Positions 45,767-54,919 of a stretch of DNA of 64,000 nucleotides are shown piece after piece. Made by a program: the position numbers and the translations under genes. Each line of letters opens with the position of its first letter. Within the stretch, counting starts at the first letter, position 1. The stretch is from Pseudomonas fluorescens. GTDB lineage: Bacteria; Pseudomonadota; Gammaproteobacteria; Pseudomonadales; Pseudomonadaceae. The stretch is taken from contig NZ_CP015225.1 of NCBI RefSeq assembly GCF_001623525.1, positions 2,108,001 to 2,172,000 of the forward strand, in the 5' to 3' direction. Below the pieces are notes generated by a model. The model was not told the DNA's origin. It made no database searches and saw only the letters and a list, made by a program, of their open reading frames with translations.

Positions 45767-46276
45767 ATGAGCGCAATAAATACTCGCAAGAAGCCGACCG
45801 AAACAGCCTCGACGCCGCAACCGCTGGATCGAACCGACCGCGCCATTCTCAAGGCCCTGCAGCGAGATGCCTCCATCTCCAATGTGGCGCTGGCAGAGAA
45901 GGTCAAACTGAGCGCGCCAGCCTGCCTGCGACGCGTCGAACGGCTCAAGCAGGCCGGCCTGATCAAGCACATCGTCGCACTGCTGGACAATGAAGCGCTG
46001 GATGCGGGGATGGTGGTCTTGATCGGCGTGGTGCTGGACCGCTCCACACCGGAATCCTTCGCCGCATTCGAGGCGGCCGCACAAAAAGTGTCCGGCTGCA
46101 TGGAATGCCATGTGGTGACGGGGGAGTTCGACTACTTCATGTTGATACGAACCAAGGACAGCAACAGCTTCAATCGGCTCCACGCGGAGCAACTGCTTTA
46201 CCTGCCCGGGGTTCGCCAGATTCGCTCGTTCATGGGGTTGCGCCAGGTCTTGTCGACCACCCACATTCCCCTTTGA
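45767..46276 (+). CDS. acdR: Lrp/AsnC-family regulator AcdR
   Basis: A 169-residue Lrp-type protein. The helix-turn-helix covers DRTDRAILKALQRDASISNV and SAPACLRRVERLKQAGLI; the ligand-binding RAM domain follows (CHVVTGEFDYFMLIRTKD). A 20-residue basic N-terminal tail precedes the HTH. Its position divergent from acdS matches the established acdR-acdS arrangement, in which the regulator activates acdS when ACC is present. It converges with the hybrid kinase gene, with 25 bases between stops. Confidence 0.93.
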   Translation: MSAINTRKKPTETASTPQPLDRTDRAILKALQRDASISNVALAEKVKLSAPACLRRVERLKQAGLIKHIVALLDNEALDAGMVVLIGVVLDRSTPESFAAFEAAAQKVSGCMECHVVTGEFDYFMLIRTKDSNSFNRLHAEQLLYLPGVRQIRSFMGLRQVLSTTHIPL

Positions 46277-46301
46277 GGCGCCAGTCAGGCCGGGCAGGTA
46301 T

Positions 46302-49300
46302 TCATGGCTTACTCAGCGAAGCATCAAGAGGAATATCGAGGGTAAAGGTTGCGCCCTGTCCAACCCCGTCGCTGTGCACGGTCAAGCTGCCACCCATTTC
46401 CTGCGCGGCCAGCGCGCAGCTGTGCAGGCCAAAACCGTGACCGTCTTTGCGCGTCGTGAAGCCATGGGTAAAAATACGCTTCAGGTGCTCAGGCGCAATC
46501 CCATTGCCGTTGTCGGCCACCGTGATACGCAATACTGCCCCGTCAACGAGGGACACGCTGAACGTGACGCATGGGCTGCGATCGATCACGCCGTCCAACG
46601 CCTGCTTGGCGTTGCCGATCAGGTTCACCAGGATCAGCAGCACCCGGTGCCGATCCAGCGCCAGCAGGGGCAAGTCGGCAATGTTCTTGACCATCGTCAC
46701 CTCCTGGCGCGCCAGTAATCCAGCACTCATGCGCAAGGCATCGTCGATTAACTCTGCGACCGGCACTGTCTCGACAATACTGACGGCGACGGCATAGGAC
46801 TGCTGGGCTGCGACAATGGTTTTGATGTGGTCAATGCCCTTGGTGAGTTGCCCAAGTTCTTCGATGATGCCCTGTTGCTCCTCCGTCACCACTTTCGCCA
46901 ACCTGAGCAGGTAGTCGGGCAGCATCTTTCCTTTGTGGTCCCTGGTGAGAAAATCGTTCAGGTCATGGACGTGTTCGCTCAGCAGTTGAGCCACCTTGCC
47001 CAGCCCCTGGGCTTTGGAGGTGCGCATCTGGCTGCTGACCAGTTCTGCCGATACGTTCACGCTGTTGAGGACGTTGCCGACGTTGTGCAGCACAGTCGTG
47101 GCGATTTCGGCCATGCCCGCCTGACGAGATTTAGCATTCAGTTCGGTTTGCACCTGGCCCATTCGTAGCGCCGCGCGTACGCGAGCCTTGAGCTCCAGCG
47201 GCGAGAAGGGTTTGGCGATATAGTCATCGGCGCCACTCTCCAGCCCGGAGACGCAAGCCTCGCTACCGCCGCGAGCGGTCACCAGGATCACGGGCAAATG
47301 GGCGAAACCGGCGCTGGCCTTGATTCTGGCCGTCAAGCCAAAGCCGTCGAGCTTTGGCATCATCACATCCGAGACGACGACATCGATGGGCCGACGCTGC
47401 AGGAGTGCCCAGGCCTGCTCTCCATCAGTTGCGGTGGCGACGCTGTAGTCATCGCGCAACAGCTCGCGCAGATAGCTAAGCATTTCCGGGCTGTCGTCTA
47501 CCACGAGCACTTTGGATCGCAAGGCGTGTTCCGAGTGCTGCTCGACCGCGTCTTCCATCGGCGCCCGGTCATTGCGACTGCCATGGCGGCCGTCGTCGAA
47601 ACGCAGATGGCGCTGCTCGGTTGTGCTTGCTGTGCTCAGTGACGATCGCTCGTGCATATGGCTGGTTTCGCCCGGTACAGTGTCTTGCTCGGCCCCCAGC
47701 GGAAGTCGAACAAAGAAGCACGAACCCCGTCCGGGCTCGCTATTGACGCCGACTTCGCCCCCCATCAATTTGACCAGATCCTTGACCAGGGCGAGACCGA
47801 TGCCGGTGCCGCTGTAATGGCGCGTGGCGGAATTGTCGATCTGGGAAAAACGCTGGAACAGCAACGGCAGTTTGTCAGGCGCAATGCCAATCCCCGAGTC
47901 TTGCACCGCGAGCTCGAATCGCTCGCCATCAATCGCGGCCACTGCCACGTGCACGGTGCCGCCAGCGGGCGTGAACTTGATGGCATTGCTCACCAGGTTG
48001 AGGAGAATCTTCTCGAAGTGCCGGGGGTCCAGGAACACCGTGCCGAGCGCGGGATCGATGCTGCAGGTCAAGGTGCAGCCTTTGCCCTCAGCCACCATGG
48101 CGGCATCCTCGGCCAGCACACCCACCGTCTTGTTCAAGTCAACGGGCATCGGACACAACTCGAACTTGCCCGCTTCTGCCTTGGAGAAATCGAGGATGTC
48201 GTTCACTCGGTTCATCAAGCGCAGCGCGTTGCGTTGGGCGCGGTCGACTTGCACATGCCAGTCCGCCGGCGGGGTGGTCGCCGCCCTGAGTTGCTCCAAC
48301 GGAGCGAGAATGAGGGTCAGGGGGGTGCGCAGTTCGTGGCTGACCGTGGCCACGAAATCGCTCTTTGCCTGGTTAGCCGTCTCGGCCTGGTTGCGCGCCT
48401 GAATGAGTTCGATGGCCTGCGCCTCCAGCACCTCGGTCTGGTGGTGCAGCGCGTCGGTCCGTTCAGCGACCATTCTCTCCAAAGAGGCCTGGACTTGCTG
48501 TCGTTCGGCTTCGGCCTCGGCCTCCAACACCCGGATGCGCAGGGCATTCTCCTGGAACACCCGTACGGCGCGGGTCATGATGCCAATCTCGTCACCGCGT
48601 TCGGCGCTGGCGATCTCGGCATTCAGGTCGCCAGCCGCAAGCCGGCGCATGACCGAGGCCAGGGCCACGATGGGCTGCGCGACAAATCGCGATGTGCTCC
48701 AGGCGATGGCGCCGGCCAGCAGGATGGCGACGGTACCCGCAACGATCGTCGCAAGCATGCCGCGATCATTGTGAACCAAGGCATCGGAGCGCGCCTGGCC
48801 TGCGAAACGCGCCACCAACAGGCCGGCGCTTCGTGCCTCGTTGCGAACCTGGTCGCGCGCGTCGCTCAAGGCGTCGCTCGCCTGACGGAACCGGGCGAAT
48901 GCCGCCCGGTAGCCGGCGATCTGATCGCTGACCGTCAGGGGCGTAGCCTTGGCTTGCGGTCCCCCGGACGAAGGGAGAACGCGCGCGAGACGGGAGAGTT
49001 CGGCCAGGATCTCACCGACCGAGCCGGCGACCTCCGCCGACGGTGACAGGCGAAACGACAAGGTCTGCGCCTCCAGGGTCGCGACACGCTCGGCGAAACG
49101 CTTGGACAACGCGGCGGCATTTCGCAGTAAACCGGTTGCTGCCTGAATGTCGCTGGCGTCATGGACAACGTGCCCTTCCACTTCCCCCAACATTGCCTCG
49201 AGGCGCTCGACCGTATCCCCGACGGCGGCGAGATACCGCAAAGCCTCGCCTCCCCGGAGCTTGGGTGCTTCGCCAAGATGCTCGACCGCCACGCCGGCAG

Positions 49301-50021
49301 CGTCGAGCGCCGTGGCCAACTGGTCCAGGGCCTCTCTCTCCTGCGGTGCCCCCATCAACTCGCGCAATTGTTCGACCACGGGCCGAAGTGCCGCGCTGGC
49401 GTTCCGTGCCGCAGTGGCAGCCGTCCCGTCACCGGTCACCAGCATCCTGGCCACGTTGGCGGTGATGATTCGTTCGCCGTTGCGCAGGATATCCAGGATG
49501 CGATGGGCGCTTTCGATGTTGCTCACCCGCGCCTCGTGCTCAGCGGTGCGGGACTCAAGCCCCTTCATCCCATCAGCGATGCCCTGTTCGACGAGGATCG
49601 TCGCCTCTCGCATCCGCCCGTAGTGGGCTGTCATGTTCTCCGTTTCGCCATCCATGGTCAGGGTCGCCGCGCGCAAGGCGGCGATTGCCGCGGCAAGCCG
49701 TTCCAGACTGCCCTTGAGCGATTGCGCCTCGGCCACCGGAATGGCGGTGAGGCCGGCGATAGCCGTCGCCACCATACCTTCGGCCTGGGACAGGCTTTCC
49801 TGGTCGCGGGTGGCGATGAAGTTTTCCACCCGCCCGGTGGCCCCGTTGACCGAGGCCAGAATTTCCGCGGAATGGCTGGCGGAATCCACCGCACGGACCA
49901 TGCCTCGCAGGCCATAGAGGTTCACGAGCGATACCACCAGCATCAGGAACACCAGCGCGGCGACCGCCAGGCCAATCCTGACGGCAATGGGCCTGTCCGT
50001 GGAGGATTTGAATGTCAACAT
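46302..50021 (-). CDS. TorS-like hybrid sensor kinase with two kinase modules
   Basis: 1239 residues. Helix TM1 (about 13-35), a ~385-residue alpha-helical periplasmic sensor, TM2 (about 422-442), HAMP (446-500) and a coiled coil lead to a conventional module: His562 in VATVSHELRTPL, N box LLNLVSNAIKF (673-683), G boxes DSGIGIA and GTGIGLAL. A receiver follows (835-950; Asp885 in VVSDVMMPKLDGF). A second, atypical module ends the protein: His979 in IATTVLHNVGNVLNSV and an ATPase with N1137 (LVNLIGNAKQAL) and DGHGFGLHS. The layout of binding protein plus long helical sensor recalls TorT/TorS. It lies 31 bases after the binding-protein gene. No separate response-regulator gene is adjacent, so its output partner is elsewhere. 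Confidence 0.9.
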   Translation of the reverse strand: MLTFKSSTDRPIAVRIGLAVAALVFLMLVVSLVNLYGLRGMVRAVDSASHSAEILASVNGATGRVENFIATRDQESLSQAEGMVATAIAGLTAIPVAEAQSLKGSLERLAAAIAALRAATLTMDGETENMTAHYGRMREATILVEQGIADGMKGLESRTAEHEARVSNIESAHRILDILRNGERIITANVARMLVTGDGTAATAARNASAALRPVVEQLRELMGAPQEREALDQLATALDAAGVAVEHLGEAPKLRGGEALRYLAAVGDTVERLEAMLGEVEGHVVHDASDIQAATGLLRNAAALSKRFAERVATLEAQTLSFRLSPSAEVAGSVGEILAELSRLARVLPSSGGPQAKATPLTVSDQIAGYRAAFARFRQASDALSDARDQVRNEARSAGLLVARFAGQARSDALVHNDRGMLATIVAGTVAILLAGAIAWSTSRFVAQPIVALASVMRRLAAGDLNAEIASAERGDEIGIMTRAVRVFQENALRIRVLEAEAEAERQQVQASLERMVAERTDALHHQTEVLEAQAIELIQARNQAETANQAKSDFVATVSHELRTPLTLILAPLEQLRAATTPPADWHVQVDRAQRNALRLMNRVNDILDFSKAEAGKFELCPMPVDLNKTVGVLAEDAAMVAEGKGCTLTCSIDPALGTVFLDPRHFEKILLNLVSNAIKFTPAGGTVHVAVAAIDGERFELAVQDSGIGIAPDKLPLLFQRFSQIDNSATRHYSGTGIGLALVKDLVKLMGGEVGVNSEPGRGSCFFVRLPLGAEQDTVPGETSHMHERSSLSTASTTEQRHLRFDDGRHGSRNDRAPMEDAVEQHSEHALRSKVLVVDDSPEMLSYLRELLRDDYSVATATDGEQAWALLQRRPIDVVVSDVMMPKLDGFGLTARIKASAGFAHLPVILVTARGGSEACVSGLESGADDYIAKPFSPLELKARVRAALRMGQVQTELNAKSRQAGMAEIATTVLHNVGNVLNSVNVSAELVSSQMRTSKAQGLGKVAQLLSEHVHDLNDFLTRDHKGKMLPDYLLRLAKVVTEEQQGIIEELGQLTKGIDHIKTIVAAQQSYAVAVSIVETVPVAELIDDALRMSAGLLARQEVTMVKNIADLPLLALDRHRVLLILVNLIGNAKQALDGVIDRSPCVTFSVSLVDGAVLRITVADNGNGIAPEHLKRIFTHGFTTRKDGHGFGLHSCALAAQEMGGSLTVHSDGVGQGATFTLDIPLDASLSKP

Positions 50022-50052
50022 GGCGCCTCGCCTCCCCGCTCCACGCCTGCCA

Positions 50053-51225
50053 CTACGGCTTCGTCACCTCCGGCAAAGGCGTCGGCGGCGCCGTATTGCT
50101 GATGGCCGCGTCGATCATCGCCGCAACGGAAGCCTGGTCATAGGAAGGATTGGCGGCGCCGCCCACCGGCATGGTGGCGAGCCAGGCATCCAGGTCTTTC
50201 CCATCGATACGCACCAGCGGCACTTCGACGAACTTCGGCACCTGCTTGCCCGCGAGAATCTGCTGGGCGACCCAAAAACCCACCTGGGAGACGCTCGGGG
50301 AAGCGGAGACAGAGACGGTCTCGTAGCCATTGGCATCGCGCTCCTGTTTCCACAGGGCGAGTTCGTCCTGACGGTTCCCCATCACGATGATTGGCAAAGG
50401 GCGTCCCGCCGCCTTGAAGGCCATGGCCGCACCATAACCGTCGCCCCCCTGAGTCGCGACGGCATCAATGCTGGGCAGCGACGGCAGCGCCAACGCCACC
50501 TCCTTACGTGCGACAGAAGCTGTCCAATTCCCGTATACCGTCTTGGCGAACTTCAGGCCCGGATAGTCGCTAGCGGCCTTGCGGATGCCGTCGCTGATGT
50601 TTTTATCGGTGGCATCGCCGGCAATGCCGCGAATCTCCAGCAGCGTTCCGTTCCCCTTGAGGCGCCCGGCGATATAGTCCATTTCCACGCGGCCCATGGC
50701 GGACCAGTTGTAGTCCACGGTATAGACGCAGGGTTCGGTGACCAGGCTGGCCATGACGACCACCACGATGCCGGCGTTGCAAGCATCGCGGATCACGCCG
50801 TTGAGGGCCGTGTCGGACGCGGCCAGGATGACGATGGCGTTGGCACCCTTGACGATCATGTCCTGGATATGAGCCGCTTGTTCCGAGGCCGAGTTATTGG
50901 CACTGACCACCGGAGCCTCGCGGATCAAGCCATCCTTTTGCGCCTGGACCGCAATCTCCTGCCAGTTGCGCACCATCACCTTGCGGAAATCGCTGCCCGC
51001 GTAGGAGTTGCTGAAGGCAATGCTATAGCTCGCGGTAGGGCCGCCGGCGATGCCACCGTCGGCAGCGTGGGCTGGATTGACAGCAACCAGCGCCAGCCCA
51101 GTCACGAAGCCGGCGAAGCGCCAGAAGATTTGGTGAGTGTTCGAAATACGCCGATGGACACGCGTTACCAGACTGCGCATTCGACCATTCAGATAATAGA
51201 ACCAGGCACGAATAATCAGACACAT
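50053..51225 (-). CDS. Periplasmic type-1 binding protein, probable partner of the hybrid kinase
   Basis: 390 residues. ATG 51225 has AAAGGAG 6 bases upstream and gives a long basic N-region (MCLIIRAWFYYLNGRMRSLV) before the hydrophobic core FVTGLALVAVNPAHA, cleaved near residue 54. The mature protein is a sugar-type periplasmic binding protein (YSIAFSNSYAGSDFRKVMVR; ANAIVILAASDTALNGVI). No permease or ATPase gene is nearby and the next gene encodes a sensor kinase, so it is probably a ligand-sensing subunit rather than a transport component. Ligand unknown. Confidence 0.87.
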   Translation of the reverse strand: MCLIIRAWFYYLNGRMRSLVTRVHRRISNTHQIFWRFAGFVTGLALVAVNPAHAADGGIAGGPTASYSIAFSNSYAGSDFRKVMVRNWQEIAVQAQKDGLIREAPVVSANNSASEQAAHIQDMIVKGANAIVILAASDTALNGVIRDACNAGIVVVVMASLVTEPCVYTVDYNWSAMGRVEMDYIAGRLKGNGTLLEIRGIAGDATDKNISDGIRKAASDYPGLKFAKTVYGNWTASVARKEVALALPSLPSIDAVATQGGDGYGAAMAFKAAGRPLPIIVMGNRQDELALWKQERDANGYETVSVSASPSVSQVGFWVAQQILAGKQVPKFVEVPLVRIDGKDLDAWLATMPVGGAANPSYDQASVAAMIDAAISNTAPPTPLPEVTKP

Positions 51226-51608
51226 ACAGACTCCTTTCCTTAGTGGGTGACCAGTGAAACCAGTACATTGCCTGCAGTGGCAATGAGCATAGTCTCAACG
51301 TGCCCGCTTCGCGCGCGGCCATGGAAGGATTTCAGCCAACTGAGTGCCTCACAACGCAGTCCACGTTTAGCAGGATTGAATGGCCTATGGCAGAAGGGTG
51401 ATGCCAACCTGCCTGTACATTTTTTGAGCGCCCGTTAAAACGCCCTGCCTATCGGGCATCTGCTCGGTTATCCACAGACATACTCACGGATTTCTTGGAT
51501 AACTGGATGGCATCGTGAAGCACGCCTGCCGTAGCGAACCTATGGATTCGATGCCCTGTATTTCGCGAGCTGCAAACCCACCTTTAATGCCCCGACACTT
51601 TCAACGGA
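51226..51608. other. Gap upstream of the binding protein/kinase operon
   Basis: 383 bases. The only clear element is the inverted repeat at 51266-51285. No gene or remnant was recognised in the rest. Confidence 0.5.
51266..51285. promoter_or_regulatory. Candidate operator of the binding protein/kinase operon
   Basis: CATTGCC-TGCAGT-GGCAATG is a perfect inverted repeat with 7-base arms, 41-60 bases before the start of the periplasmic-binding-protein gene. It has operator-like symmetry; no regulator is adjacent. Confidence 0.5.
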
Positions 51609-51926
51609 TCAAATTCGGTGCATGACAACATCCAGCCCTTCCGCCTGGTCGGGGGCACGAAAGTAGCTCGTGATCAGGTCGAATTCAGCATCAGTGGCTG
51701 CGAAGTCATGCTCGCCACGGGCATTCCTGTGGTGCAGCCTGCGACGGCAGGTGTCATCGTCCACCTCGACGTAGTGAACACGGTGAGGGACTTTCGCAGC
51801 GTCAGCCAGGCTGCGTAGCCAATGACGATCTACTGGAGTGTTGGCAGGAAAATCGAGAACCACGGGAGCCCCCGTCGAGAGCATGTCGATGACCAGCGGC
51901 CCCAGGACATCCCGGATCCGCTGCAC
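51609..51926 (-). pseudogene. C-terminal fragment of a P-loop ATPase/kinase
   Basis: About 105 codons: RIRDVLGPLVIDMLSTGAPV, VLDFPANTPVDRHWLRSL, then RRLHHRNARGEHDFAATDAE and a natural stop. This matches the second half of small AAA/zeta-like ATPases that act on nucleotides or small molecules. The Walker A half (about 55 residues) is missing. The fragment starts directly after the stop of the EAL gene, in the same frame and without a ribosome-binding site, so it is a 5' truncated remnant. Confidence 0.75.
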
Positions 51927-51929
51927 ACA

Positions 51930-52706
51930 TCAACCCAAGTCAAAGCATCCAGCCGGGAGATGACCGACCTCGGGCCTTGCATACAAGTATCCCTGCATCA
52001 GCTCGATCCCCATGCCTAGAAGCGTCGAGCTTTCTTCACGCGTCTCGACACCTTCGGCGATGACCAGGATATCCAAGCGCCTGGCGACCAGGACAATGCC
52101 TTCGACGATCGCTTGTTTGACCGAATCTTGATCGATGCCTCGGGTCAGTGCCATGTCAACTTTCAGCACCTGCGGCTGGAACATGGCCAGCAGGTTAAGG
52201 CCTGAATAGCCCGCGCCAAAATCGTCGACGGCGGTCATGAAACCTTGACGCTCGTACTCCACGAAAATCGATTTGAGGTGCTCAGGGTCTACCACCTTCT
52301 CGCCTTCGGTCACTTCGAACATGAGCCTTTCTGGCGGAAAATGGGTCAGGCGCGCCGCTTCCAGGGTGGCCCGGATACATGTCTCCGGCCGGTATACGGC
52401 GTTGGGCAGGAAATTAATGCTCAACAAGCAATCGGGAATCTCCAGCAGGCCCAGCCTTGCGGCTTCCTCGATGGCTTTCACCCGGCAGGCCTGGTCGAAT
52501 CGGTAGCGGTTGCTGTCGTTCACGAGCCCCAGGATGTGGCCAGCCGATTCGCCCTCGACGCCTCTGACCAATGCCTCATAAGCAAACGCAGCGTGTGTCC
52601 GAACGTTGAAAATAGGCTGGAAGGCCATAGTGAAATCAAACCCCAACGCCTCGTGGTTGCGGCATTCGGCGCAGCCAAGCGATTGGAACGGAGGGCGTTT
52701 CGTCAT
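51930..52706 (-). CDS. EAL-domain protein (c-di-GMP phosphodiesterase)
   Basis: A 258-residue, essentially stand-alone EAL domain after a short cysteine-containing N-terminus (CAECRNHEALGFDFTMAFQP). The motif is YEALVRG; the substrate and metal residues in SINFLPNA, FEVTEGEKV and VDDFGAGYSGLNLL are kept, and the later KVDMALTRGI and IAEGVETREE are present. Activity is therefore expected, hydrolysing c-di-GMP to pGpG. ATG 52706 has a GGA element 9 bases upstream. A BLUF or other sensor domain is absent, so input must come from expression or partner binding. It is the only intact gene among the remnants of 51609-53690. Confidence 0.9.
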   Translation of the reverse strand: MTKRPPFQSLGCAECRNHEALGFDFTMAFQPIFNVRTHAAFAYEALVRGVEGESAGHILGLVNDSNRYRFDQACRVKAIEEAARLGLLEIPDCLLSINFLPNAVYRPETCIRATLEAARLTHFPPERLMFEVTEGEKVVDPEHLKSIFVEYERQGFMTAVDDFGAGYSGLNLLAMFQPQVLKVDMALTRGIDQDSVKQAIVEGIVLVARRLDILVIAEGVETREESSTLLGMGIELMQGYLYARPEVGHLPAGCFDLG

Positions 52707-52902
52707 GATCAATATTCCGTGGCGGTCGTGATACATTCCTGTGGTCACAAGGAACTGTAGCCGACACCACCTGAGTCGGTGCGGGCCGAAGTTTCTGAAA
52801 CACTATCGGCCGGCCCCACCGCTCACCTTGATCGGTGCGACCTATATCAAGCACTGCTGATCTCGAATGCTCAATGCAGCTTTACGGTAAGGACATATAC
52901 GC

Positions 52903-53062
52903 ATGAGCGCGCGAAAAATTTTAGTCGCAGGTGCGGCGGGTCGGATTGGATTTGCGTCTTGCTGATGTAGATGTACAGAAACTTCCGCAATCCGCACAAC
53001 GTTTCTCTCTTGATGTCAGGGATCAGTCAAGCTGCCTTGAGGCCTGCGAAGGAATCGACACT
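52903..53062 (+). pseudogene. N-terminal remnant of an NAD-dependent epimerase/dehydratase
   Basis: ATG 52903 with AAGGA about 10 bases upstream encodes MSARKILVAGAAGRIG, a Rossmann start, then a frameshift and small loss. The other frame continues LRLADVDVQKLPQSAQRFSL and DVRDQSSCLEACEGIDT before all similarity stops near 53062. The pieces match the first ~75 residues of uronate-dehydrogenase-like SDR epimerases. It abuts the HlyD fragment on the opposite strand, so the junction is a deletion or recombination point. Confidence 0.65.
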
Positions 53063-53690
53063 GGATGCAGAGCTGACGGGATGATCTCAACACTCGCTGT
53101 CATACCTGCGGCCAATTCAACGCCTGCTGGCACCCTATCGATATGGATGCGAACCGGGATCCGCTGCGCAAGACGCACCCAGCTAAATGTCGCCGCCACA
53201 TTTGGCAGGCCGAGATGACCAGGCGAATCGTTACTGTTCTCGATACCCCGTCCGATGCTTTCGACATGCCCCGACACAGGCAGATCAAAGCCCATCAGCA
53301 TGATCCGCGCCGGCTTGCCGACGCGGATCTGCCGGATCTTCGTCTCCTCGAAATAACCAGTAACCCAGAAACTCGCCGCGTCGAGGACAGCAACCGTTGC
53401 CGAACCGGCCGTCGAATAGTCACCAGGGCGCAGCCTCAAATTAGTGACATAGCCATCGACCGGCGAGCGGATCGTAGAGCGGGCGAGATTGAGTTTGGCG
53501 AGGTCCAGAGCGGCTAGCGCTGCTTGATAGGTGGCGCTCGCCACTGCAGCCGCGCCTCCTGTTTGCTGAACATCTTCTTGGGACACGATATCGCGGAGTT
53601 GGCCACGCCGCTGCGCCGCCGCTTGGCGAACGAGCCTATCCTGACGCTTGGCTGTTGCGTGGCATGGAGCTAAAACACGAGGTAATTTAC
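53023..53690 (-). pseudogene. 5'-truncated HlyD/EmrA-type membrane fusion protein
   Basis: The frame on the minus strand reads AKRQDRLVRQAAAQRRGQLR, DIVSQEDVQQTGGAAAVASA, LNLARSTIRSPVDGYVTNLR and FWVTGYFEETKIRQIRVGKP, the C-terminal two thirds of an efflux membrane fusion protein (AaeA/EmrA type). No start codon, signal anchor or first lipoyl half is present. Beyond about 53062 the last ten codons are read through the antisense of the epimerase remnant, so the natural end is lost too. No partner pump gene is nearby. Confidence 0.75.
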
Positions 53691-53840
53691 GCCAATTGCC
53701 TACTCAGCCGCGAACGCTGTGCTTGCGATCAATGCCTCGCCTCTAACGGGTTTATTGGGCCCTAGCTGACTGCAACTAAGATTGCGAACCCTGGCATTAA
53801 ATAAGTCAACTAAACCATTCAACAAATCACGTTCAGGTCT

Positions 53841-54878
53841 TCAAGGAAGGCTCACCGTGCGAAAGCCAATATGGTTAGTTCCCATGGTTCGATCCTGAGC
53901 ATGTCGCGCACTCGGACGGTAGCGTTTGCAGTACGAGGGTGAACAAAGAAAGGATCCCCCTTTGATTGTACCCAGCAGAAGCGTTCGCGCTTGGACGCTG
54001 AGTGAATCCTCAAGATCAATTTCTGGATGAGGCTCTTCCTCGATGGAGTGATAAGGCGTCCAGTCATCCATTACCCACTCCCAAACATTACCCACCATAT
54101 CAAAAAGATGGTAGGCATTCTGAGGAAAACAGCCAACAGGCGCTGTCGCGATGAAACCATCAGTGGCGGTATTCAAAAAGGGAAATACGCCGGTCCAGGT
54201 ATTCGTCATCTCCTTCCCGCCCAGATGAAGACTCTTGCCCCAGGGGTAGGTTGTACTGCTCGCACCTTTAGCCGCGTACTCAAATTGAGCTTCGGTCGGT
54301 AATGCACGGTTCATCCACTTCGCGTAAGCCTGAGCATCTTCAAAGGCTATTTGTACGACGGGATGATTATCCATATTGTCGATGGAGCTGCCTGGACCGC
54401 TAGGGTGTTGCCAATCCGCTCCTTCTATAAAGTGCCACCACTGAAGGTTGATGACCTGCAGATCGCGAGGGGATTCGAACACTGTTGATCCAGGACGGTA
54501 CATCTGATCGGGCAAACCGGGAAATACTTTAGGGTCTAACCCCCGCTCAGCCAGTGTCTTGTATCCCGTCGCCTCAACGAACGCTCGGAATTGCGCATTC
54601 GTCACTTCATGCCGATCAATCCAAAACCCATCCACCGCAACTTTCCGCTCTTGCGCTTCTTCGGGATAGTGCGTATTGGAACCCATAGTAAAGGTGCCCC
54701 CCGGCACCCATACCTGCTCTATAGGTACATCCTTGGGCGGTAAGCCTGAATATTGCTTGCAAGATGATGCGTCACCCAAAGATGAATAAACAGGTTCGGC
54801 ACTGACATCATCAATGGTCACCATCACGCTCAATAATGCCCCGGCTATCAGAGCACGCCTGTAGTCATTCATTTTCAT
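53841..54878 (-). CDS. Periplasmic formylglycine-generating enzyme (sulfatase-modifying factor)
   Basis: A 345-residue SUMF1-family protein with a signal peptide (about 1-27). The fold begins QVWVPGGTFTMGSNTHYPEE, with HEVTNAQFRAFVEATGY, LPTEAQFEYAAKGA and GNVWEWVMDDW. The C-terminal GGSFLCSPSYCKRYRPSARH supplies the two active-site cysteines of copper-dependent FGEs. FGE oxidises the sulfatase active-site cysteine to formylglycine. The sulfatase gene lies 41 bases upstream and is also exported, so activation would take place in the periplasm. Confidence 0.93.
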   Translation of the reverse strand: MKMNDYRRALIAGALLSVMVTIDDVSAEPVYSSLGDASSCKQYSGLPPKDVPIEQVWVPGGTFTMGSNTHYPEEAQERKVAVDGFWIDRHEVTNAQFRAFVEATGYKTLAERGLDPKVFPGLPDQMYRPGSTVFESPRDLQVINLQWWHFIEGADWQHPSGPGSSIDNMDNHPVVQIAFEDAQAYAKWMNRALPTEAQFEYAAKGASSTTYPWGKSLHLGGKEMTNTWTGVFPFLNTATDGFIATAPVGCFPQNAYHLFDMVGNVWEWVMDDWTPYHSIEEEPHPEIDLEDSLSVQARTLLLGTIKGGSFLCSPSYCKRYRPSARHAQDRTMGTNHIGFRTVSLP

Positions 54879-54919
54879 AACTCATCAATGGGGCATCTTC
54901 ACGTGGGAGGCCCTCTGTA

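Noticed and set aside
47652..49046. 464-codon open frame opposite the hybrid kinase
   Set aside because: Antisense shadow of well-defined HAMP, HisKA and ATPase domains.
51247..51438. 63-codon plus-strand frame in the gap upstream of the sensor operon
   Set aside because: No ribosome-binding site, no family likeness and it crosses the probable operator.
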